Part shown: positions 1-8,723 of the stretch, piece by piece
How positions within the stretch are numbered: the first letter of the stretch is position 1
Layout: each line of letters begins with the position of its first letter
Assembly: GCF_014696315.1 (NCBI RefSeq)
Contig: NZ_JACJPX010000001.1
Location: 62,001 to 126,000, forward strand
Length of the DNA stretch: 64,000 bases
Source: Calothrix membranacea FACHB-236
GTDB taxonomy: Bacteria; Cyanobacteriota; Cyanobacteriia; Cyanobacteriales; Nostocaceae
Reading direction: 5' to 3'
Position numbers and translations under genes: made by a program
The notes under the pieces: generated by a model
What the model saw: only the letters and a program-made list of their open reading frames with translations
The model's database searches: none
Told to the model about the DNA's origin: nothing

Positions 1-606
1 GATTTACATCGACAACGCCAGCGAGAGAATCAAATTCAACAAGATACAACAATCAATTCCCAGTTAGAATTTCCGGATTCTGAACTTTTACGTCGTGAAC
101 TAGGGGCATACCTCCGCCACAAAATTGAATGCTTACCACCTAGGCTGCGCGATCCGTTTATCCTGCGCTGCTGTCTCCAGAAGTCATATAGAGAAATTGC
201 CAAGCAACTCGCCCTCTCAGAAGATAACGTTTGGAAAAGGGTTAAACAGGCGCAAAGCATTCTCAAAAAGCAGTTGAAGAAGTATCTAGCGGGAGAAGAT
301 CGGACGGTTTTAGATTCTCCCTCTTTAAAAAATGTGACTTCCACACACCTGTCTCAAGCTATTTTCTTCTCCTGTCAGGAAAAACTTCATCATCTAGAGA
401 CTTTATATACAAAGTCTCCAGACTCCCAGGCCAATTTTGTTACGGAGAGGAGTGAAATTAACAACCTCGAACTCCTATCTGATTGGAACGCTTCGATATT
501 AACAGGAAGCACCATTGAGGAAATTAACTATAAAGTAACTGGTATATGTCTGGAAAGCTTGTCACACACTTGGTACAGTTCTCCCAGCCCTCTGGAGTGG
601 CACTGA
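1..606 (+). CDS. sigma-70 family RNA polymerase sigma factor, 3' part (5' end outside window)
   Basis: The frame is open from base 1 to a TGA at 604-606, so the gene starts before the window. About nt 130-290 encodes a typical sigma region 4: LPPRLRDPFILR followed by the helix-turn-helix YREIAKQLALSEDNVWKRVK, which would contact the -35 element. After this the protein continues for about 100 residues with no motif I recognise. That is longer than the short tail usual in ECF or group 3 sigma factors. The last 61 nt overlap the next gene in another frame, which suggests co-expression with the TPR protein. Which sigma group it belongs to cannot be decided without the N-terminal half. An internal ATG at 274 would give 110 aa without region 4 and is unlikely to be the true start. 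Confidence 0.8.
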   Translation, partial: DLHRQRQRENQIQQDTTINSQLEFPDSELLRRELGAYLRHKIECLPPRLRDPFILRCCLQKSYREIAKQLALSEDNVWKRVKQAQSILKKQLKKYLAGEDRTVLDSPSLKNVTSTHLSQAIFFSCQEKLHHLETLYTKSPDSQANFVTERSEINNLELLSDWNASILTGSTIEEINYKVTGICLESLSHTWYSSPSPLEWH

Positions 607-2171
607 ATGCTCACTTGGTTTTAGAGTCAAAGCCAACTAGACAAGACCAAAAACTCAAAACCTTAAGTAAATACGTCCAGCAGTATCCTCAAGGATGGAA
701 GAAACGCCTGGAGTTAGCTGATTTGCTCTACTCCATAGGAAGTTGGCAACAAGCAGTTGAGGAATACCGCCAAGTGGTTGAACGACAACCACAATTAATT
801 AATGTGTGGCTGCAACTGGGAAAAATCTTGCAGCTGATGGGAAAACACACAGAAGCTATAGAGGTGTATGAAAACGCCTTAGCATTATCTGGCAATGATG
901 CGACTCAACACCATATAGGCGGATTGATTGCGATTTGTAGAGGTGATACTCACAAAGCAATCAAGGTTTTTGATTCTGCAGCGACTTTACAACCTCAAAA
1001 AATAGTTCACTGGCTAGCATTGGGACAAGTGCAGATGGAGAGAGAAAACCCTCTTGAGGCGTTACGAGCCTTTGATCAGGTTTTGTCACTCAACCCAAAT
1101 GATATTTTGGCCTTGATTCACAGCTATGATGCGCTGATGGCAGTGGGGAATTTTCAGGAAGCTAGAGAAAGGTTAAGTAGAGCGATCGCTCTTGCTCCGG
1201 ATGATTTGCGGGTACTGCAACGACAGTTAGATGAGCGTTGTGGGATGAGATTGGTATCTGGTGAAGAGGGTAAACAGACTAAAAAACTGATTCTTTCTAT
1301 TCTGCAACAGACTCCTAATACTGCCCAAGTCTATAAATCTCTGGCAAATTATCACATTTTCCGAGGGGATTGGATGCAAGGAGTTGGGGTATTAGCAGAG
1401 TTTACAGAACAACACCCCAATCATCCTAGTGGTTGGTATTACTATGGGCGGTGCTTGTTCTACACAGGAGAATATGAAGCGGCGGCGCGGGCGATGCTCA
1501 AAGCTTACCGTCTCTATCCCCATGATTGTGAAATCTATCGAGCATTGTGTGAGATTTTACCAGTTCAACCTCATCCCTCATCTGATGAAAACGGTAATAT
1601 CAACCTAGCTTTGATAGTAGAAGAAATGCTGAAGCGCTTTCCTGAACGTTGGAGTGTTTGGGCAACTGCAGGACGAGTGCTAGTAGAAACTTTTCAAAAT
1701 ATTGAGAGGGGATGTAGTGTTTCTTTGCAAGGGACACAACTTCAACCCCAGTTACCGGATGCTTGGTTTCGTCATGGGCGGGTGTTGGCTTTAGCAAATA
1801 AACATCAGGAAGCATTAGCAGCACTACAACAAGGATGGCAGTTATTACCAAAAGCAGAAGGTTATTTGCAATCTGTATCTGCTGCGGTGTGGCTGGGAGA
1901 GAGTTACCAATTACTGGGAGATGATGCGGCGAGTCAGAAATGGTGGGAAGAGGCTTGTAAGCAAAGTCAGCAACTAAGGTTGTTGAATCCAGCTAGAGCT
2001 GATTACTGGCTAGGGAGAGCATTAGAGGGTTTAGGAGATGTGAAAGGTGCGATCGCAGCTTATCGAAGTGCCTTGAATCAGCATTTACTCTATCCGGTGC
2101 GTGGGGAAGTTGAGGCGAGTTTAAAACGGTTGCAAACAATGCTGCGGAAGGGTTTTCGTGCTTTGGGCTAG
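546..2171 (+). CDS. TPR repeat protein (541 aa), coupled to upstream sigma gene
   Basis: Successive 34-residue tetratricopeptide units run from about residue 50 almost to the end. Examples are the unit beginning AVEEYRQVVERQPQ, the one containing TEAIEVYENALAL, and NPLEALRAFDQVLSLNPND. There is no signal peptide and no catalytic domain, so it is probably a cytoplasmic protein-interaction scaffold. The ATG at 546 lies 61 nt inside the sigma gene. An in-frame GTG at 597 would shorten the overlap to 10 nt and loses no TPR unit, so it is an alternative start. The overlap with the sigma gene suggests translational coupling and perhaps regulation of that sigma factor, but nothing in the sequence proves this. 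Confidence 0.85.
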   Translation: MSGKLVTHLVQFSQPSGVALNAHLVLESKPTRQDQKLKTLSKYVQQYPQGWKKRLELADLLYSIGSWQQAVEEYRQVVERQPQLINVWLQLGKILQLMGKHTEAIEVYENALALSGNDATQHHIGGLIAICRGDTHKAIKVFDSAATLQPQKIVHWLALGQVQMERENPLEALRAFDQVLSLNPNDILALIHSYDALMAVGNFQEARERLSRAIALAPDDLRVLQRQLDERCGMRLVSGEEGKQTKKLILSILQQTPNTAQVYKSLANYHIFRGDWMQGVGVLAEFTEQHPNHPSGWYYYGRCLFYTGEYEAAARAMLKAYRLYPHDCEIYRALCEILPVQPHPSSDENGNINLALIVEEMLKRFPERWSVWATAGRVLVETFQNIERGCSVSLQGTQLQPQLPDAWFRHGRVLALANKHQEALAALQQGWQLLPKAEGYLQSVSAAVWLGESYQLLGDDAASQKWWEEACKQSQQLRLLNPARADYWLGRALEGLGDVKGAIAAYRSALNQHLLYPVRGEVEASLKRLQTMLRKGFRALG

Positions 2172-2203
2172 TTAAATGCGTGGCATTTTTTGGCAAAAAA
2201 ATA

Positions 2204-2246
2204 CCTCTAACTCCAAAAATTCAGAAATTGGTAACTGACATCGTCT
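2204..2246 (+). promoter_or_regulatory. conserved 43-nt element, copy 1 of 3
   Basis: An AACTC box (2209-2213) continues as CAAAAATTCAGAAAT and is followed by ATCGTCT, which ends at 2246. A -10-like GATAAT follows immediately. From the A of AACTC to the last C of ATCGTC is 37 nt, the same as in the copies at 2439 and 3217. This copy lies 32 nt after the TPR stop and 293 nt before the next start codon. Confidence 0.6.
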
Positions 2247-2438
2247 GGATAATGTACAAATCGGCGAGATTAATTAAAACTTTTGTGGCGTTTTTGTTGG
2301 CTGATTATTAATGCGATCTCTCTGATTTTAATTAACAAATAGCGATTGCATTTTGCAGACTTTGAACATGATTGATAATGTTCAAGATTTTTTGTAATTG
2401 AATATGGTTGTAGAAAGTAAATTTCAATTAGAAAAACG

Positions 2439-2481
2439 CCCTTAACTCCAAAAATTCCGAAATCAACAATTGAAATCGTCT
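2439..2481 (+). promoter_or_regulatory. conserved 43-nt element, copy 2 of 3
   Basis: AACTCCAAAAATTCCGAAAT (2444-2463) is followed by ATCGTCT ending at 2481 and then by TAATAG, a possible -10 box. The spacing is identical to the other two copies. It ends 58 nt before the ATG of the gene at 2540, a position suited to a promoter or an operator overlapping one. Confidence 0.65.
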
Positions 2482-2539
2482 TAATAGTGTCAGAGTGCTA
2501 ATGTCAGCACTATGCTCATGCAAAAAAGAGAGGTTTTAA

Positions 2540-3091
2540 ATGCCACTGCAATGGAATCAACAGCCAGACCATGTGAAACAAGCTTTCCTAGACCAAAGAG
2601 CAGATTTAGTCATACTGCCTAAAGGGATGAAATTGTGGAAACTTACTGGTTATAAACCTTCTAGAAATCCTAATATTCATCGTTTTACGCCTCCGATTAC
2701 TCCTTGGTGGTCTAATTATGACCCATTTATGAACGATCAAAAGGGAGTAAAAGGTGTATTCAAAGATGCAATTGCCAAAAGTCAAATCTTCTTGGCTTAT
2801 GTTCGAGATCGGTCAGCGGTAACCATTGAGTGGAATAGCCTCACTTATTATATGGAAACAAGGCTTCTGAACGAGAAAGAAGCCTTTTGGGGTCGGTATG
2901 CGCCACAACCTGTATCCAAAAATCCCATCTATCAAACTCTATATGATGGCGTGTACTATCCTGAAGCTTTGGGCGGTTGGCCTGATGCTTTTCAGTTATA
3001 TGTCCCTAACTTGCAAACAGCGGATTTAGCAACACCAGATTGGTTTAGTTCTACCGATAATAAAGCATTGAAAGCGCAGTTTGGCATTTAA
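2540..3091 (+). CDS. unknown 183-aa protein at the head of the toxin-like island
   Basis: I do not recognise this family. The protein is soluble, with no signal peptide or membrane segment, and rich in aromatic residues (TPPITPWWSNYDPF, GGWPDAFQLYVPNL). A Shine-Dalgarno-like AGAGAGG precedes the ATG by a few bases. It has its own copy of the 43-nt element 58 nt upstream, and the first pore-former-like gene downstream has the third copy, so the two are probably controlled together. An early LWKLTGY segment recalls the first strand of some ADP-ribosyltransferase-like folds, but the resemblance is too weak for a call. An effector or accessory component of the following system is possible; this rests only on position and the shared element. 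Confidence 0.75.
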   Translation: MPLQWNQQPDHVKQAFLDQRADLVILPKGMKLWKLTGYKPSRNPNIHRFTPPITPWWSNYDPFMNDQKGVKGVFKDAIAKSQIFLAYVRDRSAVTIEWNSLTYYMETRLLNEKEAFWGRYAPQPVSKNPIYQTLYDGVYYPEALGGWPDAFQLYVPNLQTADLATPDWFSSTDNKALKAQFGI

Positions 3092-3216
3092 AAAAATGCA
3101 GGTAAATTTTGATTTGACGAGAGAGCCTAAAATAGTGCGATCGCCTGCAATATTTCATCAGCAGTCTGTTATTTGATGCAGCTTGAGTTGGCTGTAAAAA
3201 ATCAGCAAAAAAATAG

Positions 3217-3259
3217 CCTCTAACTCAAAAAAATCAAAAATTCTTTTCTGATATCGTCT
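3217..3259 (+). promoter_or_regulatory. conserved 43-nt element, copy 3 of 3
   Basis: AACTC (3222-3226), an A-rich stretch and ATCGTCT ending at 3259 have the same 37-nt spacing as the two upstream copies, followed by a -10-like TATAGA. It lies 109 nt before the ATG at 3369. The 11 bases just before ATCGTC differ among the copies, while both ends are kept. Confidence 0.65.
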
Positions 3260-3368
3260 TATAGATACAGCATCAAAAATCTGAAAAATTTAGCTTTTGA
3301 AGCTAAAAGAAGATGCTTATGCTTTCAATAAGATGACAACAAATAAATTCGTTTACAGGTAAGTGAAA

Positions 3369-5096
3369 ATGAGTAACATCACAGTTCTTCAAAATATTCC
3401 CACTGACCGCTCGATCAAACTCAACGTAGAAGGTCAAGAAGAAACATATTCTCTGAAGATTCAACCTGCTTTCACCTCTAAGTTAGTACGTGCATCTGAG
3501 AAGGAGATTTTGCAAGATTTATCTCTTAACTCGGTAATATCAAACTTGAAAAATGCTGCCGATTTGATTTTTGTAGCATACAACGCCTTAGCAGGGGCAG
3601 ATGGCGGTAAACTCCAGGCGAAGATGTCAGGATTGCAAAAATCTCTGCTGGATCTAACTGGTGATTGTATTACAACTGTCCAAGGTTTTGAATCTTGCTC
3701 CCAAGAAGTCATTACCTACACAATGAAGAGCTACAAGTGGCTGTTTGATGGTAATGAAAAGCTGGCCATAACACAATTGGTACGTTGTGGAGAAATTGCC
3801 GGCAAGATGGCTGATGAAGCCCAGAAATTAGCAGAACGTTTTAAAGAACTTGGTGACAAATCCCAGCTTGTACTTGAAGATTCGATCAAAGAAGAGGGTC
3901 TTCAGGAGCATAAGCGTCTAGAGATGATACAGAAGTTGAATGAGCTAAAAGCTAATCAGGTAAATGCTCAAAAGCTACAACAGGAACTTCAAATAGCATT
4001 AGATGAAGTTCAAAAACAATATGAAGAAGCCAGAGCGAGAGAGAAAGTTGAGTCCGAGCGTGCTTTTACTATGGGACTAGTGGGAGCAATTTTTGGAGGT
4101 CTAGCTGCGGGTCTAGGTTCGGCCGCTCAGATTATTACCTCTGTACATCCAGCGACTGCTGGCCCAAAAGCTATGGCGCAAATGGCCGCAGGACAAGCAG
4201 GCAATTCTCAAGCAAGTAACAATTTGGCACAAAACGGACAAAATAACGACTTAGTGAAAAAGGCTGAAGAAGCACAAGCAGAAAAGAGCAAACTGGAAAA
4301 AGAAACCCAGGAAAATGAAGCCAAAATCAAGGAAGCTGAGGGCATTATCAAAGACACAACAAATCAAGAAACTAAAGCTAACAAAGAAAAAGAACTCCAA
4401 GAAAGCCTGAAAAAACGTGAAGAACTCAAAGTTAAATTAGAGGCTGCAACTCAAGCGCTCGATAAAATTTCTAGTGGGCTAAAGGATTTATCTGGTAACT
4501 TGAGCAACTTAGGAAACCAGGCTCATTCAAATGCGGAACTTGCATCTAAACAGAAAATGGAATTCTTCCAGCAAAAGAACAATCTAGCTGCAGAAAATCG
4601 CAAAACTCTAGCAGCGCTGGAAGAATATGCAGTACGAGCTGCAAACGGCCAAGTTGATCTCAATAATGCTGCTGCAGCCGTTGAAACTCTTCACTATGCA
4701 GTTCAAGCACTCAGTCAAATTGTGGTTGCACTCAATCAAGCAGCATTGTTCTGGCGCTCAATGTCAGCGTATTGTAAGCGACTGCAAAAATCTGAGTTCT
4801 TAAACGAAGTTAAGGATCTTCAAGAATTGGAAAAAGATGACCGACTGGCATACTACTCTGAACCAGAATTCATTCTGGGTTGTGTGATCAATTTATCGAA
4901 ATGGGTGGCTCTGAATAGCGTTTGTCAGCAATATTTGAAAGCTGTCAATGAAACCTACTCTCAAGTTGGAAAAAACCATGCTACGGCACTTTCAATTCAG
5001 GAAGCACAAAAGCAAGCACCTATTTTAGCTAAAAAGATTCTAGAATCTGTGCGTCAGGAAATGCAAGTTTTAGACGTTACACCACAGGCGGCTTAA
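3369..5096 (+). CDS. putative alpha-pore-forming toxin subunit with hydrophobic head (575 aa)
   Basis: Residues 1-235 and 400-575 are long amphipathic helices. They flank a head region with a strongly hydrophobic, glycine-rich stretch near residues 237-260 (MGLVGAIFGGLAAGLGSAA) and then a charged coiled coil. The C-terminal part carries VVALNQAALFWRSM and a conserved CKRLQKSEFL segment. This helix-head-helix layout matches the ClyA, Hbl/Nhe and XaxA/YaxA class of alpha-pore-forming toxins, in which the hydrophobic head inserts in the membrane. The family assignment is inference from architecture. There is no signal peptide, as in several known members. The paralogue at 7359 shares both helical arms but lacks the hydrophobic head. 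The start is ATG 3369, which matches the paralogue's N-terminus (MSNITV against MSSITI); a GTG two codons upstream is possible. The 43-nt element lies 109 nt upstream. Confidence 0.75.
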   Translation: MSNITVLQNIPTDRSIKLNVEGQEETYSLKIQPAFTSKLVRASEKEILQDLSLNSVISNLKNAADLIFVAYNALAGADGGKLQAKMSGLQKSLLDLTGDCITTVQGFESCSQEVITYTMKSYKWLFDGNEKLAITQLVRCGEIAGKMADEAQKLAERFKELGDKSQLVLEDSIKEEGLQEHKRLEMIQKLNELKANQVNAQKLQQELQIALDEVQKQYEEARAREKVESERAFTMGLVGAIFGGLAAGLGSAAQIITSVHPATAGPKAMAQMAAGQAGNSQASNNLAQNGQNNDLVKKAEEAQAEKSKLEKETQENEAKIKEAEGIIKDTTNQETKANKEKELQESLKKREELKVKLEAATQALDKISSGLKDLSGNLSNLGNQAHSNAELASKQKMEFFQQKNNLAAENRKTLAALEEYAVRAANGQVDLNNAAAAVETLHYAVQALSQIVVALNQAALFWRSMSAYCKRLQKSEFLNEVKDLQELEKDDRLAYYSEPEFILGCVINLSKWVALNSVCQQYLKAVNETYSQVGKNHATALSIQEAQKQAPILAKKILESVRQEMQVLDVTPQAA

Positions 5097-5235
5097 AGTT
5101 TAGCACAAGTATTCTTGACCAAAAAGTACTGGTCAGTTTGTGTGGTAGTTCTGCTGTGTTATATACACTCAGCAGAATTGCCAAGCAATATTGTATAGCT
5201 ATCTGCAATTTAAGCAATAAACTCCTGAGTAATTC

Positions 5236-6261
5236 ATGAATATCAAGACAAATAGCAACAGAAAAATTTGCTTATTTTCTCATACAAGCATCCAAAGTAA
5301 ATTCCAGTTTGTGTGGAAAATATTATTAGTATTTATTCTGTCTACACTACTTTCTGTGCCAGCACCAGTTTTAGCATTGAACTATAGTGAGACAGTACAA
5401 TCATATATATCCAACGTTAAATCAGAGTTGGATGGCATCCAAAAATCAATTGCTGAACTTCCTAACTTATCTTACGAGAATGGGCAAAAAACTCTACCAG
5501 ATATAGAGAATAAATTACAACAACTTAAAACTGAGGCTAGCGATCGCGCCCAAGAATTTCAGCAATTGAGCGAAAGAGAACAAACAGAATATAACAAACT
5601 TCTTGATAGCATTAACCAACTATATACAGCACAGAAAAATCAGCAGCAATATGTTGCGTCATATCCTGGTAGTTATCAAAAAAGCTGCTTCCGGATATCT
5701 CTGCAAGGAAATGTACTATCAGCTACTTGCTTAACTAGGAATCAATCTGATTCTGACACCTCCATTAGATTAAAAGGAATTGAAAATATTGATGGAAAGT
5801 TAGTTGTAATTAATCCTCAAAAAGATGCTGATTTTTACCTTACCTGTAGAAACGTTGATGTTTTTGATGATGAAATAGAAGGCGATTGCCAAAAAACTAA
5901 TGGTGATTTTATCTCAACCAGTACCACTATCAAAGGTATTGAAAATATCAATGGAGAACTCAAGTATACAAGTTCTCCAGGCAGTAAATATGAGTTTGAG
6001 CAAGCTATTAGCAGTTTAGAAAGTAAAAAACAGAATCTCACGGAGGGCATCACATCAGCAAGCCAAACTTCTTTAGTGTTTAATAAGCTGGAGCAAAAAA
6101 TCAACTCCGCAAAAAATAGAGCGGAGAAATTGAGAGAGTTTATGTCTGAATTTAATTCTTTCAATGAACCAGATTTATTAAATGAGAAAAATGCGCTATA
6201 TGATTCTATAGCTCAAGCTATTAAAGCGGTTGATTTACTAACATCTGCAAGACAAGGATAG
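5236..6261 (+). CDS. secreted coiled-coil protein with inserted cyanovirin-N (CVNH) lectin domain (341 aa)
   Basis: Residues 1-47 form a Sec signal (hydrophobic FVWKILLVFILSTLL, cleavage after VLA). Residues about 50-140 and 250-335 are helical, coiled-coil arms. Between them, residues about 146-244 (nt 5671-5967) form a CVNH domain of two tandem sequence repeats. The visible hallmarks are Cys151/Cys165 and Cys204/Cys218, spaced like the two disulfides of cyanovirin-N, the LTCRN motif, and the paired IENIDGKL and IENINGEL segments. CVNH domains bind high-mannose and related glycans. The helical arms are shared with the next gene, which has a different central segment, so the lectin looks like an exchangeable head. 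Its location between two pore-former-like genes suggests a targeting subunit. The domain is seen directly; the role is inferred. Confidence 0.85.
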   Translation: MNIKTNSNRKICLFSHTSIQSKFQFVWKILLVFILSTLLSVPAPVLALNYSETVQSYISNVKSELDGIQKSIAELPNLSYENGQKTLPDIENKLQQLKTEASDRAQEFQQLSEREQTEYNKLLDSINQLYTAQKNQQQYVASYPGSYQKSCFRISLQGNVLSATCLTRNQSDSDTSIRLKGIENIDGKLVVINPQKDADFYLTCRNVDVFDDEIEGDCQKTNGDFISTSTTIKGIENINGELKYTSSPGSKYEFEQAISSLESKKQNLTEGITSASQTSLVFNKLEQKINSAKNRAEKLREFMSEFNSFNEPDLLNEKNALYDSIAQAIKAVDLLTSARQG

Positions 6262-6316
6262 TAATTATTTCGCTGTTTTATCACCAAAAATATTGAGTTA
6301 ATTCGTCTGTGAGAGT

Positions 6317-7231
6317 ATGAAAATGAGCTTGTCTATCAATCAACATATATACAGTAAAGTAAAATTTGTGTGGACAACATTAGTAGCTTTAATCTTGTCT
6401 ACAATGCTGTTCGCACCAGCACCAGCCTTAGCATTGAATTATGGTGAGACTTTACAATCATATATATCAAGTGTTAAGCCAGAATTCGATAGCATCCAAA
6501 AATCGATTACAGAACTTCCTAACCTATCTTACGAGAATAGTAAAAAAACGATACCTGAGATAGAGAATAAATTACAACAACTTAAAAGTGATGCAAATAA
6601 ACGTGCTAAAGAATTTAAACAACTGAGTGATCAAGCACAGGTAGAATACGAAAACCGCCTTGATGAAATCAACAGCCTATATATAGCGCAACAAAATCAG
6701 CAGCAGGAAGTACAAAAAGCTGAACAGGAAGTAGTACGAGCCGAGACAAGATTCAGAACAAATCTAGCACCCGCTATATTTATTAGAGATGCATTTGGCC
6801 AATCTTGCACACAACTTGTTGCTATGACCACTGCTTTAGGTGCTCCTTCAATAGCTTCAGGACATCCTGTTTGTATTGTTGTTAACCAACATAATCAAAT
6901 AATTGAATCTAGTCCAGAACGTCAAGAAGTATTAAGAGCGCAAGAGGTTGTGCAAAGATCCAAGAATCTTTTGATTACATATCAACAAAAGCAAAATGAT
7001 TTACAGAAAACTAATCAGATATTAGCTAATGACATAACATTAGGCAGCCAAGCATCCTTGTTCTTTAACAAGATTGAACAAAAAATTAACTTGGCAAAAA
7101 ATAAGACGGGAAAATTTAAAGAGTTTTTAGCAGAATTTAGTTCTTTTAATGAACCCGATTTGTTAAATGAGAAAAATGCGTTATCCAACTCTATAGCCCA
7201 AGTTATGAATACTGTGCAGTTATTACAATAA
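6317..7231 (+). CDS. secreted coiled-coil paralogue of the CVNH protein (304 aa)
   Basis: The signal peptide (hydrophobic about residues 17-33, cleavage after ALA39) and both helical arms are close to those of the gene 55 nt upstream, for example LPNLSYEN near residue 68 and FNEPDLLNEKNAL near the C-terminus. The lectin domain is absent. In its place, residues about 140-215 hold a segment with two cysteines (Cys164, Cys186) and moderately hydrophobic patches (LAPAIFIRDAF, AMTTALGAPSIA). The pair probably arose by tandem duplication and head replacement. In tripartite alpha-pore-forming toxins, subunits share a helical body and differ in the head; this pair fits that pattern, but export and assembly are untested. 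A palindrome-free short spacer suggests co-transcription with the preceding gene. Confidence 0.8.
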   Translation: MKMSLSINQHIYSKVKFVWTTLVALILSTMLFAPAPALALNYGETLQSYISSVKPEFDSIQKSITELPNLSYENSKKTIPEIENKLQQLKSDANKRAKEFKQLSDQAQVEYENRLDEINSLYIAQQNQQQEVQKAEQEVVRAETRFRTNLAPAIFIRDAFGQSCTQLVAMTTALGAPSIASGHPVCIVVNQHNQIIESSPERQEVLRAQEVVQRSKNLLITYQQKQNDLQKTNQILANDITLGSQASLFFNKIEQKINLAKNKTGKFKEFLAEFSSFNEPDLLNEKNALSNSIAQVMNTVQLLQ

Positions 7232-7358
7232 AACGCCAGTAAAAACTTGAGAAGCTTCAAGCAGTCCAGTACATCCAAACATTTATGCCTACAACAGCTA
7301 TTTATGATGTGTATTGTAGGTCTTGATACGGTAACAAATTCAAAATCAAGGTCAGGAA

Positions 7359-8672
7359 ATGAGTAGCATAACCATTGTTAAAAATGACTCACAACAACGC
7401 TCTATCAACCTCAACATAGAAGGTCGAGAAGAAACATATTCTCTGAATGTTAAACCTGCTTTTAACTCTCAGTTAGTACTAGCCTGTGAAAAAGAGATTT
7501 TACAGAATTTATCTATCAATTCTATAGTATCGAACTTAACCAATGCTGCTGATTTAATGTTTCTGGCATACAACGCCTTAGCAGGGACAAAAGTCCAGTC
7601 TAAAATGTCAGCATTGCAGAAGTCGCTGCTAGATGTTTCTGGTGACTGTGTAGCAACAGTTGATGCTTTTGTAGTTCAGTCTCAAGAAGTTCTCGAATCT
7701 GCAATCAAAATCTACAGATGGTTATTTGAGAGTAAAGAAAATTTAGCTGTAATCGAACTCAAGTTTTGTGGAGAGATTGCAGGGGAAATGGCTAATGCAG
7801 CTCAAAAATTAGCAGAAAGTTTTAAAGATGTAGATAATAAGTCTCAATCTGTACTTGAAGATTCCATCAGAGAAGAGGGTCTAGAGTACAAAAAGAGAGA
7901 AGAGATGAACCAGAAGTTAAATGATTTAAAGGCCCAGCAGACAAAAGCTCTTGAAAATCAAAGGCAGCTGGAAAGAGAATATGATATTGCCCAACAAGAC
8001 TATTTAAGAGCTGTTGAGCAAGAACGGATTGAGTACGATCGCTATAATTCTTGTCCCGCGAGAACAGCTTCTGCTTTTAGTTCGTTTTTTAGAGGAAAAC
8101 CTCTGTCACAAGATCCTTTAGAAGCTGCGAGGCAATATAAGGCGTTAGCTTACCAGTATAAGGAACAGATTGCGGCTCAATCCCGCAGAAATTTGGAAGA
8201 ATTGGCAGTATTTGCAGCACAAATTTCCAATTCCCAAATCAATATCTCTCATGCAGGTGCAGCTGTTGATACTCTCCACTATGCAGTTAAATCTCTGAGT
8301 GGAATTGTGGTGTCATTAAATCAGACAGCAATGTTCTGGCGTTCAATCGAAAAATACTGTAAGCGGATGAAAACCTCCGAGTTCTTGAATTATGTTAAGG
8401 ATCTGCAAGAATTTGAGAAAGCAAAACGCATTGAGTACTACTCTGGTGAAGACTTTATGCTGCTTGCTGTCACCAATTTATCGGAATGGTCAGCTCTCAA
8501 TCATGTTTGTCAGCAGTATTTGAAAGCGGCAGAAGACACATACAATCAAGTATCAAGGAACATTTTAGCGGCACCTTCAATTGAGCAAGCATTACAGCAA
8601 GCGCCAGTTTTAGCGAAAAAACTTTTGCAGTCTGTTGAGAAGGAAAAACAGATTTTAAACAATTATCGGTGA
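7359..8672 (+). CDS. putative alpha-pore-forming toxin subunit without hydrophobic head (437 aa)
   Basis: This is a paralogue of the 575-aa protein at 3369. Both share the N-terminal arm (SINLNIEGREETYSL, AADLMFLAYNALAG, KMSALQKSLLD) and the C-terminal arm (FWRSIEKYCKRMKTSEFL, then LNHVCQQYLKAAE). The long hydrophobic and coiled-coil head is missing. A short polar segment containing RTASAFSSFFRGK (about residues 232-245) takes its place. In Hbl/Nhe and XaxAB-like systems such a soluble-head partner assists the hydrophobic subunit; this analogy is inference. There is no signal peptide. The ATG follows AGGAA closely. It ends the island: the next gene is an unrelated Uma2 nuclease. Confidence 0.75.
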   Translation: MSSITIVKNDSQQRSINLNIEGREETYSLNVKPAFNSQLVLACEKEILQNLSINSIVSNLTNAADLMFLAYNALAGTKVQSKMSALQKSLLDVSGDCVATVDAFVVQSQEVLESAIKIYRWLFESKENLAVIELKFCGEIAGEMANAAQKLAESFKDVDNKSQSVLEDSIREEGLEYKKREEMNQKLNDLKAQQTKALENQRQLEREYDIAQQDYLRAVEQERIEYDRYNSCPARTASAFSSFFRGKPLSQDPLEAARQYKALAYQYKEQIAAQSRRNLEELAVFAAQISNSQINISHAGAAVDTLHYAVKSLSGIVVSLNQTAMFWRSIEKYCKRMKTSEFLNYVKDLQEFEKAKRIEYYSGEDFMLLAVTNLSEWSALNHVCQQYLKAAEDTYNQVSRNILAAPSIEQALQQAPVLAKKLLQSVEKEKQILNNYR

Positions 8673-8723
8673 ATGATGGTTTAACAGACCAGGCAAATAC
8701 ATAAACACTGCTGATTTTGCTGT

